A stretch of DNA of 8,980 nt from Leptolyngbya sp. SIO4C1 (GCA_010671975.1 JAAHIA010000194.1:1-8980); one strand, 5' to 3'. Positions 1 to 7,116 are shown, counted from the first letter of the stretch. Program-made: numbers and translations. Notes: generated by a model from the sequence alone, not told the origin.

Positions 1-642
1 ATACTTCCCCACAGTAACTCCGCGGCCGATCTGAACCACGAAAAGTATGAGCATGGCAAGCACAAGGTGATCAGCAACGCCAGCTGTACGACTAACTGCC
101 TAGCACCGGTTGTCAAAGTGATCAACGAGACCTTTGGCATCATCAAAGGCACCATGACCACAACGCACAGCTACACCGGTGACCAGCGCATTCTAGACGC
201 CAGCCACCGCGATTTGCGTCGGGCCAGAGCCGCTGCCATCAACATTGTGCCAACGTCAACCGGGGCTGCTAAAGCTGTTGCACTCGTCATCCCCGCTATG
301 GAAGGCAAGCTGAACGGCATTGCGCTGCGCGTGCCGACGCCCAACGTCTCTGTGGTCGACCTAGTGGCTCAGGTTGAGAAAAAGACCATCACAGAGGAAG
401 TCAACGAGGCGTTCAAAGCGGCGTCCGAAGGCTCAATGAAGGGCATCTTAGGCTATACCGATGAACCTCTAGTTTCAATTGACTACCGCAAGACTGACGA
501 GTCTTCCATCGTAGACTCTAGCCTGACGCTAGTGATGGATGGCGACATGGTCAAAGTGGTGGCCTGGTATGACAACGAGTGGGGCTACAGCCAGCGCGTG
601 GTTGATCTAGCTGAGCTCGTCGCTCAAAAGTGGCCTAGCTAG
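1..642 (+). CDS. gap2: Glyceraldehyde-3-phosphate dehydrogenase, Gap2 type (3' part; 5' end outside window)
   Basis: Interconverts glyceraldehyde-3-phosphate and 1,3-bisphosphoglycerate in the cytosol. In cyanobacteria the Gap2 isoform serves the Calvin cycle and gluconeogenesis with NADP(H) or NAD(H). The frame is open from base 1, so this is the C-terminal two thirds of a roughly 340-residue enzyme. Visible are the catalytic-cysteine motif SCTTNC (codons near 82-99), the catalytic histidine in TTTHSYTGDQ, the conserved DASHRDLRRARAAA stretch, NIVPTSTGAAKA, RVPTPNVSVVDL and the C-terminal WYDNEWGYSQRVVDLAE. GTG 67 lies inside the conserved core and is not a start. The residues before NHEKY (bases 1-33) do not look like the usual VVGV context, although the frame stays open. 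Stop is TAG 640-642. Gap2 rather than Gap1 is judged from overall resemblance. Confidence 0.95.
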   Translation: MLPHSNSAADLNHEKYEHGKHKVISNASCTTNCLAPVVKVINETFGIIKGTMTTTHSYTGDQRILDASHRDLRRARAAAINIVPTSTGAAKAVALVIPAMEGKLNGIALRVPTPNVSVVDLVAQVEKKTITEEVNEAFKAASEGSMKGILGYTDEPLVSIDYRKTDESSIVDSSLTLVMDGDMVKVVAWYDNEWGYSQRVVDLAELVAQKWPS

Positions 643-676
643 ACGCAAAGTCTCAGGCGCAAAGTCTAAAGAATGG

Positions 677-719
677 CAGGGGTGCTAGGCTGAGAGAGCA
701 AAAGCGCCCCTGTTTTTTT
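677..719 (+). terminator. Rho-independent terminator after gap2
   Basis: Stem CAGGGGTGCT (677-686) pairs with AGCGCCCCTG (703-712), ten pairs including one G-U, around a 16-nt loop. A run of seven T follows at 713-719. It sits 35 bp after the gap2 stop and only 12 bp before the start codon of the next gene. Confidence 0.85.
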
Positions 720-731
720 CTGCATTTTTCT

Positions 732-2360
732 GTGCCCGATTCCATTCCAGCGTCTGAGCATCTGCTATTTGCGCCTGCCCTGCCGAGCGACGATGCGGTA
801 CCGGCTATTTTTGCGTTTCCGAATGAGTACAGCGTTGGCATTACCAGTCTGGGCTATCAGGTAATTTGGGCCATGCTGGCTAGCCGAGCCGATCTGCAGG
901 TAAGCCGGCTGTTTACAGACTGGCATGAGTCTTTGCCGGCAACCCCCGAGCTGCTAGGCTTCTCGGTCTCTTGGGAGCTAGACTACATCAATATTTTGAA
1001 CCTGCTGGAATCGCTGCAGGTACCGATTTTGAGCCGCGATCGCACCGACGAGCCGCTGGTCTTTGGCGGTGGTCCGGTACTGACGGCCAACCCAGAGCCC
1101 TTTGCCGACTTTTTTGATGTGATCCTGCTGGGCGACGGCGAGCTGCTGATTCCAGCCTTTATAGACGCCTATCGCTCGGTGCGCCACCGCGATCGCGCTG
1201 TGCAGCTCAAAACGCTGGCGCAGGTGCCCGGCATCTACGTACCGAGTCTGTATCAGCCAACCTACAGCGCGCCGGACGGACCGCTAGCTGGCGTCGAGCC
1301 GATTGATGATGTGCCCGCCGTGGTACAGAAGCAAACCTATCGCGGCAACCAGCTGCTGGCCTCGACCGTGGTAACCGAGCGGGCCGCCTGGGAAAACATC
1401 TACATGGTCGAAGTGGTGCGCAGCTGCCCAGAGATGTGCCGCTTTTGCCTGGCTAGCTATTTGAGTCTGCCCTTTCGCACCGCCAGTCTAGAGGCTTCGC
1501 TAATCCCTGCGATTGAGGCCGGGCTAGCCGTCACGCGACGGATCGGGCTGCTGGGGGCGTCGGTGACGCAGCATCCAGAATTTGACGCGCTGCTCGACTA
1601 CCTCAACCAGCCGCAGCATGACGATGTGCGCCTGAGCATTGCTTCAGTGCGCACCAATACGGTGAATGAAAAGCTCGCCAAAACCCTGGTCAACCACGAT
1701 ACGCGCTCGATTACTATCGCCGTTGAAAGCGGCTCAGAACGGCTGCGCCAGGTAGTGAATAAAAAGCTAGCCACCGATGAAATCGAGCAGGCAGCCGTCA
1801 ATGCTAAAGCCGGCGGACTCAGCAGCCTAAAGCTCTATGGTATGGCCGGCATCCCTAGCGAGACTGAAGCAGACATTGCAGCCACCGTAGCCATGATGCT
1901 GCGGCTAAAAAAGGCAGCGCCGGGTCTGCGACTGACGCTGGGCTGCAGCACCTTTGTCCCTAAAGCCCACACGCCGTTTCAGTGGCTAGGCGTTAACCCT
2001 AAAGCTGAGAAACGGCTGAAAGTTTTGCAAAAGCAGCTGCGATCGCAAGGTATTGACTTTCGGCCAGAGAGCTACAGCTGGTCGGTGATCCAGGCGCTGA
2101 TCTCACGCGGCGATCGACGGCTGAGCCAGCTGCTACTGCTAACGCGCGACTATGGCGACTCGCTCGGCAGCTATCGCCGCGCCTTTAAAGCGCTCAAAGG
2201 GCAGATCCCGCCGTTGGATTTCTACGTTCACCAAGACTGGCACTTAGATCAGCCGCTGCCGTGGGACCACATTGCTGGACCGCTACCCAAAGCCACGCTC
2301 GTTAAGCACCTACAAGACGCTCAGCAGTTTTTTCAAACCGCAACGCTGCTGCCGGTTTAG
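732..2360 (+). CDS. B12-binding-fold radical SAM protein, function unknown
   Basis: A 542-residue protein of the radical SAM superfamily resembling the uncharacterised TIGR03960-type group. The N-terminal part (about 25-145) resembles a cobalamin-binding-type fold (FPNEYSVGITSLGYQ, GFSVSWELDYINILN, FGGGPVLTANPEPFADFFD, LLGDGE). It lacks a DxHxxG cobalamin-ligand motif, so actual B12 binding is doubtful. The radical SAM core begins near 225 with CPEMCRFC, a CxxxCxxC motif with cysteines at 232, 236 and 239 that should bind the [4Fe-4S] cluster. ESGSERLR (332-339) and KLYGMAGIPSET (367-378) are SAM-domain motifs. A family-typical C-terminal region follows. GTG 732 is chosen because the frame is open back to a TAG at 636 with no ATG, GTG or TTG before it, and the next Met is at residue 48. 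No Shine-Dalgarno sequence is visible. The substrate is unknown. Confidence 0.9.
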   Translation: MPDSIPASEHLLFAPALPSDDAVPAIFAFPNEYSVGITSLGYQVIWAMLASRADLQVSRLFTDWHESLPATPELLGFSVSWELDYINILNLLESLQVPILSRDRTDEPLVFGGGPVLTANPEPFADFFDVILLGDGELLIPAFIDAYRSVRHRDRAVQLKTLAQVPGIYVPSLYQPTYSAPDGPLAGVEPIDDVPAVVQKQTYRGNQLLASTVVTERAAWENIYMVEVVRSCPEMCRFCLASYLSLPFRTASLEASLIPAIEAGLAVTRRIGLLGASVTQHPEFDALLDYLNQPQHDDVRLSIASVRTNTVNEKLAKTLVNHDTRSITIAVESGSERLRQVVNKKLATDEIEQAAVNAKAGGLSSLKLYGMAGIPSETEADIAATVAMMLRLKKAAPGLRLTLGCSTFVPKAHTPFQWLGVNPKAEKRLKVLQKQLRSQGIDFRPESYSWSVIQALISRGDRRLSQLLLLTRDYGDSLGSYRRAFKALKGQIPPLDFYVHQDWHLDQPLPWDHIAGPLPKATLVKHLQDAQQFFQTATLLPV

Positions 2361-2393
2361 CGGGCATTTAGAGTAGCGGGTATGCACTTAAGC

Positions 2394-2642
2394 CTATCGA
2401 AAGGTCAGCGTAATATCTGCTTCCAAAGATTTCGTCGTAGCTGGTTTTTCAATCCGAGTTTCAGTAGATTGAAAAATCTTTTTCCAAAGAATAAATGGCA
2501 GAGTCACTGGCCAAAGCGCCGCAGCCACGAACACAAACAGCCAGGCCGTCCGATTAGTTTTTGGCGTTGTCGAATCCAGTAGAAAAGCAATCAGTACGAT
2601 GAAAAATACAGTGACAGCTGGAATAACATAGTAAGCAAGCAT
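2394..2642 (-). CDS. Small two-helix membrane protein, hypothetical
   Basis: An 82-residue protein with two hydrophobic segments (about 4-22 and 33-54) separated by a polar loop DSTTPKTNRTAW. The second segment ends in LWPVTLPFILWKK, and a charged, soluble tail follows. This is the composition expected of an integral membrane protein and it resembles short conserved cyanobacterial proteins of unknown function. ATG 2642 is preceded by AGG at a plausible ribosome-binding distance. It converges on the radical SAM gene with a 33-bp gap in which I see no terminator. It lies 170 bp downstream of mnmH on the same strand, so it could be read from the selenium operon or from its own promoter. No function is assigned. 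The opposite-strand ORF over the same bases has no protein-like features. Confidence 0.7.
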   Translation of the reverse strand: MLAYYVIPAVTVFFIVLIAFLLDSTTPKTNRTAWLFVFVAAALWPVTLPFILWKKIFQSTETRIEKPATTKSLEADITLTFR

Positions 2643-2740
2643 ATCTGCCTAATGATGGAGCTTATTTAAGCCCGTTGACGGATTGACATGAGTCGTTTCT
2701 ACCAGTCTAAAGTATGACTTTCCGTAGGTTACCCTCGGCC

Positions 2741-2752
2741 ACCGTAGACGGT
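2741..2752. promoter_or_regulatory. Short palindrome, possible operator
   Basis: ACCGTAGACGGT is a perfect 5-bp inverted repeat with a 2-bp centre. It lies in the 170-bp gap between mnmH and the small membrane-protein gene, about 100 bp upstream of that gene's ATG. No convincing -35/-10 pair accompanies it, so a regulatory role is only a guess. Confidence 0.2.
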
Positions 2753-2812
2753 CATAAAACTGTACAAAAGCTAGAATCCCTGAGTTTTTGCGCCCAAAGC
2801 GACAGAGCAGCG

Positions 2813-3838
2813 CTAGCGCCAGCCCCAGCTTTTTACCGTTTCTAACAGATGCTGAGCGCTTTTGTCAGGATCTTGGCCTGTGACCTCAACCTGCGGAATG
2901 GTTAGATTACGCCGCTCTAGGTCGTAGCGATAGGTGCGATCGTAGTAAGTCAGCACAATTTCAACCGCAGCTTTGAGATTACCTGCACGGATGTGCTGCA
3001 CGGCCGCCTGCGTACGCTGTCCGCCCAACCGCTTGCGCACGCGCTCTGTTGCCGCCACCAGCTCCTCGGTATCTGCCTGACCGTAGAGTTTGACCAGCAG
3101 CGCCAGTCGCTCTTCGACAGTGCGGGTAATCTCCAGCGTATGAGCCTGCTCCATCTGAGTCATCACCTCATCGGGCACGCGGCAGGTGCCCACGCGACGA
3201 CTTTCGGCCTCAATCCAGACTGGCTGCTGTGGCTGAAAGTCGCGCCACTGGGCAGCAATCAGATTTTCATACTGCTCGGTGCTCGGCTGCGGCGGCAGCC
3301 CCAGCGCCCCGTAGCTGCTACCGCGATGGTTGGCCAGTCCTTCTAGATCGAGCACCTGCTCGCCGTAGTGGCGCAGCGCATGCAAAATTTCCGTCTTGGC
3401 CGTGCCAGTCATGCCGCCCAGCACAATAATCGCCTGCGGCTTTGCCAGCACCTGCCGCACCCAGCGGCGATAGGCCTTGTAGCCGCCTGCTAGCGTCGCG
3501 ACCTCAAACCCGTCCGTCTCTAGCAGCCAGGCCATTGAGCCGCTGCGCATGCCGCCGCGCCAGCAGTGAACACGCACCTGTTTCTTAGCCGTAAGCGCCT
3601 TGGCCTGTCGCACAAAATCGACCAGCTTGGGGCCAACAAATTCTAGCCCTAGCTCCACCGCAGCTTCGCGGCCCTGCTGCTTGTAGCAGGTGCCCACCGC
3701 TGCCCGTTCTTCATCGGAAAAGAGTGGAAAGCTAATCGCACCGGGCAGATGGCCCCGCTGATATTCACTCGGACTGCGCACATCTAAAATTGTGCCGGGA
3801 GCCTGCCAAAAGTCTTCAGTTGCCAGCGATTTGACCAA
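2813..3838 (-). CDS. mnmH: tRNA 2-selenouridine synthase
   Basis: MnmH (SelU/YbbB) replaces the sulfur of 2-thiouridine at tRNA position 34 with selenium, using selenophosphate. The 341-residue length fits the family. An N-terminal rhodanese domain (about 1-130) shows ILDVRSPSEYQRGHLPGA, the family signature DEERAAVGTCYKQQGREAA, and the active-site loop HCWRGGMRSGS with Cys92. A P-loop NTPase-like domain follows, with GMTGTAKT at about 142-149. The glycine normally before the P-loop lysine is alanine here (codon GCC). The start is TTG 3838: the nearest upstream in-frame codon of interest is a TGA, no ATG intervenes, and the reading matches the family N-terminus. It begins 13 nt after the selD stop, so the two genes are very probably cotranscribed. 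Stop is TAG at 2813-2815. Confidence 0.95.
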   Translation of the reverse strand: MVKSLATEDFWQAPGTILDVRSPSEYQRGHLPGAISFPLFSDEERAAVGTCYKQQGREAAVELGLEFVGPKLVDFVRQAKALTAKKQVRVHCWRGGMRSGSMAWLLETDGFEVATLAGGYKAYRRWVRQVLAKPQAIIVLGGMTGTAKTEILHALRHYGEQVLDLEGLANHRGSSYGALGLPPQPSTEQYENLIAAQWRDFQPQQPVWIEAESRRVGTCRVPDEVMTQMEQAHTLEITRTVEERLALLVKLYGQADTEELVAATERVRKRLGGQRTQAAVQHIRAGNLKAAVEIVLTYYDRTYRYDLERRNLTIPQVEVTGQDPDKSAQHLLETVKSWGWR

Positions 3839-3851
3839 AGTTGATGCTCAC

Positions 3852-6185
3852 TTACCACCTACTTATTGTAATTGGCGGCAACCCTGGTTTTGGCGAGACA
3901 ACGGTGCCAATGCAGCGACTTTGAGCATAGCCCGCAGCCCGCAGCGCCGCCAGACAGCCGGCAGTTTGCTCAGCCGGCACCGCTGCTAGCAGTCCGCCCG
4001 ACGTTTGCGGATCGAACAGCAGCTGATAGCTGAGCGCATGGGCAATCGCACTGGCGTTATAAATCTGTCGCGCCACGACCTTATTTCTCTCATGCAGCGA
4101 GCTGGGATAGCCGGCTGCTAGCGTCTCATGCGCGCCCGGCAGCACCGGCAGCTGGCTCAGATCGAGCGCGATCGCGACATTTGACGCCTGCACCATCTCC
4201 CACAGATGGCCAGCCAGACCAAAGCCCGTCACATCCGTACAGGCCGCCACCTGATGCTGTCGCAGACAGTTCGCTGCCGCCTGATTTGACTGCGTCATCT
4301 GCGCCACGGCCGCCTCAATCCAGCGACCCTTTGCTGCCTTTTGCATATCTGCCGCAAACAGCGTCCCCGTCCCTAGCGGCTTGGTCAAGATTAGCGACTG
4401 CCCCGGCTGCAGCCCGCGCTTGCGCAAAATCTGGTCCGGGTCGACCCAGCCGTTGCAGGCAAAGCCCAGCGACAGCTCTGCACCTTCGGTCGTGTGGCCG
4501 CCCACAAGAAACGTTTTTGAGTCCGCCAACGCCTGATACGCCCCCGAGAGCAGCTGATACAGCATTTCACTCTGCTTTTCTTCGGTCGCATAGGGCACCG
4601 TTGCGATCGCCAGCACGCTATGCGGCGTTGCCCCCATGGCAAACAGATCGCTAAGGCAGTGATTCACACAGATCTGCCCAAACACGTAAGGATCATCCAG
4701 CAGCGCCCGAAACTGATCGACCGTATGCACCGCCAGCTTCCCCGCCGGTACTCGCACCACCGCCGCATCATCTGGCGCCTCAAGCCCCGCGTAAATATTC
4801 TCACGATGCGGCCAGTCGGCGGTGGGAAAATCAGTCTGCAAACGAGTCAGCGCCTGAGTCAGCGCCGTGCTACTCACCTTAGAAGCACAGCCGGCACAGG
4901 GAGGGGGAGATTTTGTAGACGCTTGAGCGGCTTCCCGCAGGGTATTTTGAGTTTTAAGTTCTGAATTAGTTGCTCCCCCATCTTCCCATCTCCCCATCTC
5001 CCCATCTCCCCATCCCCCCATCTCCGGAAACTCGCTAAACAGCGCCATAAATTTGCTATCAATGCGATCTTTCCACCAGCGAAAGAGGCGCGATTTGGCA
5101 GAGAAAGGACCGCGCGAGGCGATCGCGCTGCCGGTGCCGGTATCAATAATGTTGAGGTAATGGCGCTGCGGGGTAAAGGGCTTGAGGGATTTGCCGGTCA
5201 GGTAGCGATGAAGGTTGCGGTAGAGCGGCGGGCCGGAGCGGACAGCGAAGACGCCGGCTTTGGGGCGCGGGTGGTTTTTCAGCGTAGCGATATCGCCAGC
5301 GGCGAAAATATTCGGGTGAGCGTAGGTTTGCAGCGTGTCTTTGACCAGGATGAAGCCTCGGTCGTCGGTAGATAGCCCGGTTTGCTGAAGCCAGTCGGGG
5401 GCGGCGGCGTTGGTGACCCAAAAGACGCGATCGCACTCGACCGTTAGCCCAGATTCGCAATGCACACGCTTTTGTGAACCGACAGCGTCAACTGCGCAGA
5501 CGGATGCTTGCAGATGGATGCGGATGTTGCGATCGCGAAATTCTTCCTCAACCTGGCGCTGAGTCAGCCAGCTGCGGCCTTTGGCTAAGCGATCGCCGCG
5601 ATGGAAAATATGCACGACGACAGTTTCACGCGACTGCGTGGCTGCCCAGAGTCGCGCCTGCATATTCAGCGCTAGCTCTACGCCGCCCACGCCGCCACCG
5701 ACAATGCCAATGGTGGCAGTTCTTTGAGGATGCGCTTCAACCTCAGCGACATAGTTTTGCCAGGCCGCCAGCAGCTGCGGCACCGGCTTGGCAGGAATCG
5801 CATGCTCAGCGGCACCGGGTACGGTCGCTTTAGCGGGCGTGCTGCCGATATCGATAGAGAGCACGTCGTAGTGAATCGGCGGATGCTCTCGGCAGATTAC
5901 CTGCTGCGCCACTGCATCGAGCCCAATCATTTCATCCATCAGCAGCCGACAGCCGGCAAAGCGGGTCAGCGGTCGCAGGTCGATGTGTGATTCGTCAAAG
6001 CCGTAGAGCCCGGAGATATGGCAGGGCAGCATGCCCGAGTAGGGCGTATCGACCAGATTGGTAATCAGCGTCACCCGCACGCCCGGCGGTAGCCCTTCCA
6101 TGCCGATCTTGCGCAGCACAATTGCGTGGGTGTGGCCGCCGCCCACGAGCAGCAGATCGGTGTGGATGGGAGTCGGGAAGTGCAT
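3852..6185 (-). CDS. selD: Selenide, water dikinase fused to an N-terminal FAD/NAD(P) oxidoreductase domain
   Basis: A 777-residue fusion. Residues about 9-370 form a pyridine-nucleotide-disulfide-oxidoreductase-like domain of the kind fused to SelD in cyanobacteria (TIGR03169). It has GGGHTH (15-20), a second dinucleotide motif GGGVGG (163-168) and FAAGD (294-298). Residues about 430-777 are SelD, which makes selenophosphate from selenide and ATP. It shows CAGCASK with catalytic Cys433 and Lys436, DDAAVV (472-477), DDPYVFGQ, GGHT (562-565), TKPLGTG, TDVTGFGLAGH (650-660) and DPQTSGG. The active site uses Cys, not selenocysteine. The second cysteine of the E. coli GCGCK motif is Ser here. The oxidoreductase is presumed to supply reduced selenium or redox control; this is inference. 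The linker (about 388-427) is low-complexity repeat DNA. ATG 6185 is chosen because the family pattern begins just before TDLLLVGGGH. In-frame ATG 6233 and GTG 6251 would add 16 or 22 atypical residues. Confidence 0.93.
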   Translation of the reverse strand: MHFPTPIHTDLLLVGGGHTHAIVLRKIGMEGLPPGVRVTLITNLVDTPYSGMLPCHISGLYGFDESHIDLRPLTRFAGCRLLMDEMIGLDAVAQQVICREHPPIHYDVLSIDIGSTPAKATVPGAAEHAIPAKPVPQLLAAWQNYVAEVEAHPQRTATIGIVGGGVGGVELALNMQARLWAATQSRETVVVHIFHRGDRLAKGRSWLTQRQVEEEFRDRNIRIHLQASVCAVDAVGSQKRVHCESGLTVECDRVFWVTNAAAPDWLQQTGLSTDDRGFILVKDTLQTYAHPNIFAAGDIATLKNHPRPKAGVFAVRSGPPLYRNLHRYLTGKSLKPFTPQRHYLNIIDTGTGSAIASRGPFSAKSRLFRWWKDRIDSKFMALFSEFPEMGGWGDGEMGRWEDGGATNSELKTQNTLREAAQASTKSPPPCAGCASKVSSTALTQALTRLQTDFPTADWPHRENIYAGLEAPDDAAVVRVPAGKLAVHTVDQFRALLDDPYVFGQICVNHCLSDLFAMGATPHSVLAIATVPYATEEKQSEMLYQLLSGAYQALADSKTFLVGGHTTEGAELSLGFACNGWVDPDQILRKRGLQPGQSLILTKPLGTGTLFAADMQKAAKGRWIEAAVAQMTQSNQAAANCLRQHQVAACTDVTGFGLAGHLWEMVQASNVAIALDLSQLPVLPGAHETLAAGYPSSLHERNKVVARQIYNASAIAHALSYQLLFDPQTSGGLLAAVPAEQTAGCLAALRAAGYAQSRCIGTVVSPKPGLPPITISRW
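4915..4942 (-). repeat. Dispersed cyanobacterial repeat inside selD linker
   Basis: On the minus strand this reads CCCTGCGGGAAGCCGCT followed by CAAGCGTCTAC. It resembles a short element found many times in cyanobacterial genomes, mostly between genes, with GCGG/CCGC arms flanking GAAG. It is followed in the coding direction of the complementary strand by an AT-rich A/T-biased tract (4943-4968) of the kind often seen next to it. It is translated in frame as part of the SelD fusion linker. Confidence 0.6.
4976..5023 (-). repeat. Six tandem copies of an 8-bp unit in selD
   Basis: On the plus strand six consecutive octamers match CCCCATCT: copies 1, 3, 4 and 6 are exact, copy 2 begins with T, and copy 5 ends with C. 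Read on the minus strand, three octamers make 24 bp or 8 codons, giving two near-identical peptide units EMGGWGDG and EMGRWEDG. The 48-bp total keeps the oxidoreductase and SelD halves in one frame. Gain or loss of one or two units would break the frame. Confidence 0.9.
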
Positions 6186-6321
6186 AGAGTCATGAATGCG
6201 ATCGCAGATTGATATACAAGCTGGCAAAGCCATAAATTTTGGGAAAGCCACTTCTACAGGACTTGCGCAAGCAGACTATGTCCCTGTCCGTCTTTTGATC
6301 CCTCGGCCTCTGGCCACCCCC

Positions 6322-6468
6322 TTAAAGCTCTAATCCCTGTTTGCGATATTTGGATAGCAGATGCTGTTGATAGTCGCTGGCTGCTTCAGCGGATGTGACT
6401 TGCAGACGATCAACCGACTTGAACCACTCTGCCCATGTTTCAACGGTCACAGTTTCGCGGATTGTCAT
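6322..6468 (-). CDS. Small ORF of 48 codons, function unknown
   Basis: ATG 6468 to TAA 6322 encodes 48 residues, starting MTIRETVTVETWAEWFKSVD and ending in a basic, helix-compatible stretch (SKYRKQGLEL). I do not recognise the family. Two observations support reality: the frame is clean, and its first 18 codons recur in a duplicated segment (7451-7507), where 13 of 18 residues match and several of the base changes are silent. No clear Shine-Dalgarno sequence is visible. It lies upstream of selD on the same strand, with 136 bp between its stop and ATG 6185. It could be a small protein or an antitoxin-like ORF, but nothing in the sequence decides this. Confidence 0.5.
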   Translation of the reverse strand: MTIRETVTVETWAEWFKSVDRLQVTSAEAASDYQQHLLSKYRKQGLEL

Positions 6469-6596
6469 GATAGGGGCTGCTTCTAGAGTTCTCTACTTCA
6501 TTGTCCAATTGTCTCAAATTTTTTGAGAACGCTGCAAACTGGGCCTGTAGGCCGCGATCGCACCCTAATACGCAATCCTTCGAAAGTGCGATCGCG
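6418..6596. repeat. Direct repeat copy A (about 179 bp)
   Basis: Aligns without gaps to 7457-7635 at a constant offset of 1039 bases. I count about 20 differences by eye, so the copies are roughly 89 percent identical. The copy includes the 5' part of the 48-codon ORF, a nearly invariant stretch (6489-6543), and two HIP1 sites. Together with copy B it brackets the toxin-antitoxin genes. Confidence 0.9.
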
Positions 6597-6629
6597 AGCC
6601 AATATGCTATTTCTCAAAACTGCGATCGC
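6554..6629. repeat. Cluster of three HIP1 palindromes
   Basis: GCGATCGC occurs at 6554-6561, 6588-6595 and 6622-6629, each 34 bp from the next. HIP1 is the highly iterated palindrome of many cyanobacteria. The even spacing suggests a small repeated unit. The region 6469-6702 holds no other convincing gene. Confidence 0.85.
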
Positions 6630-6702
6630 AGGTCATGCAATCCGTCAAAGCTGTAGAGACTGAAAGTACTCCACCCGCACCGATGCAGCGCTAGCTATCC
6701 TT

Positions 6703-7116
6703 TCAGGGCAACAGCTCAAAATAATCACAGTGGCTTGGTCGAAAAATTGAAAAATCTCGTCGATCAAGCGTGCAGATGCGATGAATAGCAAGCCTTTCGG
6801 CTATGGTTACAATCGCTGCGTCTGTGAAATCGAGCTGGTTGTCGGCATACTGAGTCAGAATTTCATATACTCGCGCTATGTCCTCTACGGTTGTAGGCTC
6901 TACCTGCACAATAGTTTTTGTAATGCTAGAAACAAAGCGGCGCATTGGCTGATGTCCTAGCCTGGATGCTATCAGATAGCAAATTTCAGGCAGCACCACT
7001 GTAGGTAGAATCAGATCTTCGTTTATGGTTTGGGCAAACGTTGAGACGCGCTTATGATTGCGATCGCTTTGGTCTGTGAGGGCAAATAGGAAACTGGTAT
7101 CAAGTATCGCTGTCAT
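6703..7116 (-). CDS. PIN-domain ribonuclease toxin, VapC-like
   Basis: A 137-residue PIN-domain protein, the expected length for a VapC toxin, which is a metal-dependent endoribonuclease that cuts RNA when released from its antitoxin. It begins MTAILDTSFLFAL. Candidate catalytic acidic residues are Asp6, Glu44 (LPEICYLIA), Asp96/Asp99 (LDFTDAAIV) and Asp118/Asp121 (TLDRRDF), so the active site looks intact. ATG 7116 is preferred: its ATGA overlaps the antitoxin TGA by 4 nt, which is typical of translational coupling. An in-frame TTG 7143 would add nine residues. The pair lies between two direct repeats, suggesting the module moved or was duplicated as a unit. The exact RNA target is unknown. 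Confidence 0.88.
   Translation of the reverse strand: MTAILDTSFLFALTDQSDRNHKRVSTFAQTINEDLILPTVVLPEICYLIASRLGHQPMRRFVSSITKTIVQVEPTTVEDIARVYEILTQYADNQLDFTDAAIVTIAERLAIHRICTLDRRDFSIFRPSHCDYFELLP

Noticed and set aside
67..69. GTG as the start of gap2
   Set aside because: It lies inside the conserved enzyme core and the frame is open to the window edge, so the gene starts outside.
2382..2582. 66-codon plus-strand ORF
   Set aside because: It is antisense to the two-helix membrane protein, which has much better protein character.
4976..5023. Octamer array considered as a CRISPR array
   Set aside because: Units are contiguous 8-mers with no spacers and are part of a coding region.
4874..5146. 90-codon minus-strand ORF through the octamer array in another frame
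   Set aside because: It is a shadow of the selD fusion. It has an alternate translation of the repeats and no domain at either side.
6262..6271. Palindrome CTTGCGCAAG upstream of selD, resembling ends of some cyanobacterial insertion sequences
   Set aside because: There is no second end, transposase fragment or target duplication nearby. A 10-bp palindrome alone is weak evidence.
6660..6706. CTGAAAG and CTTTCAG inverted repeat after the toxin gene, considered as a terminator
   Set aside because: The stem is 7 bp with a 33-nt loop and there is no T-run on the minus strand.
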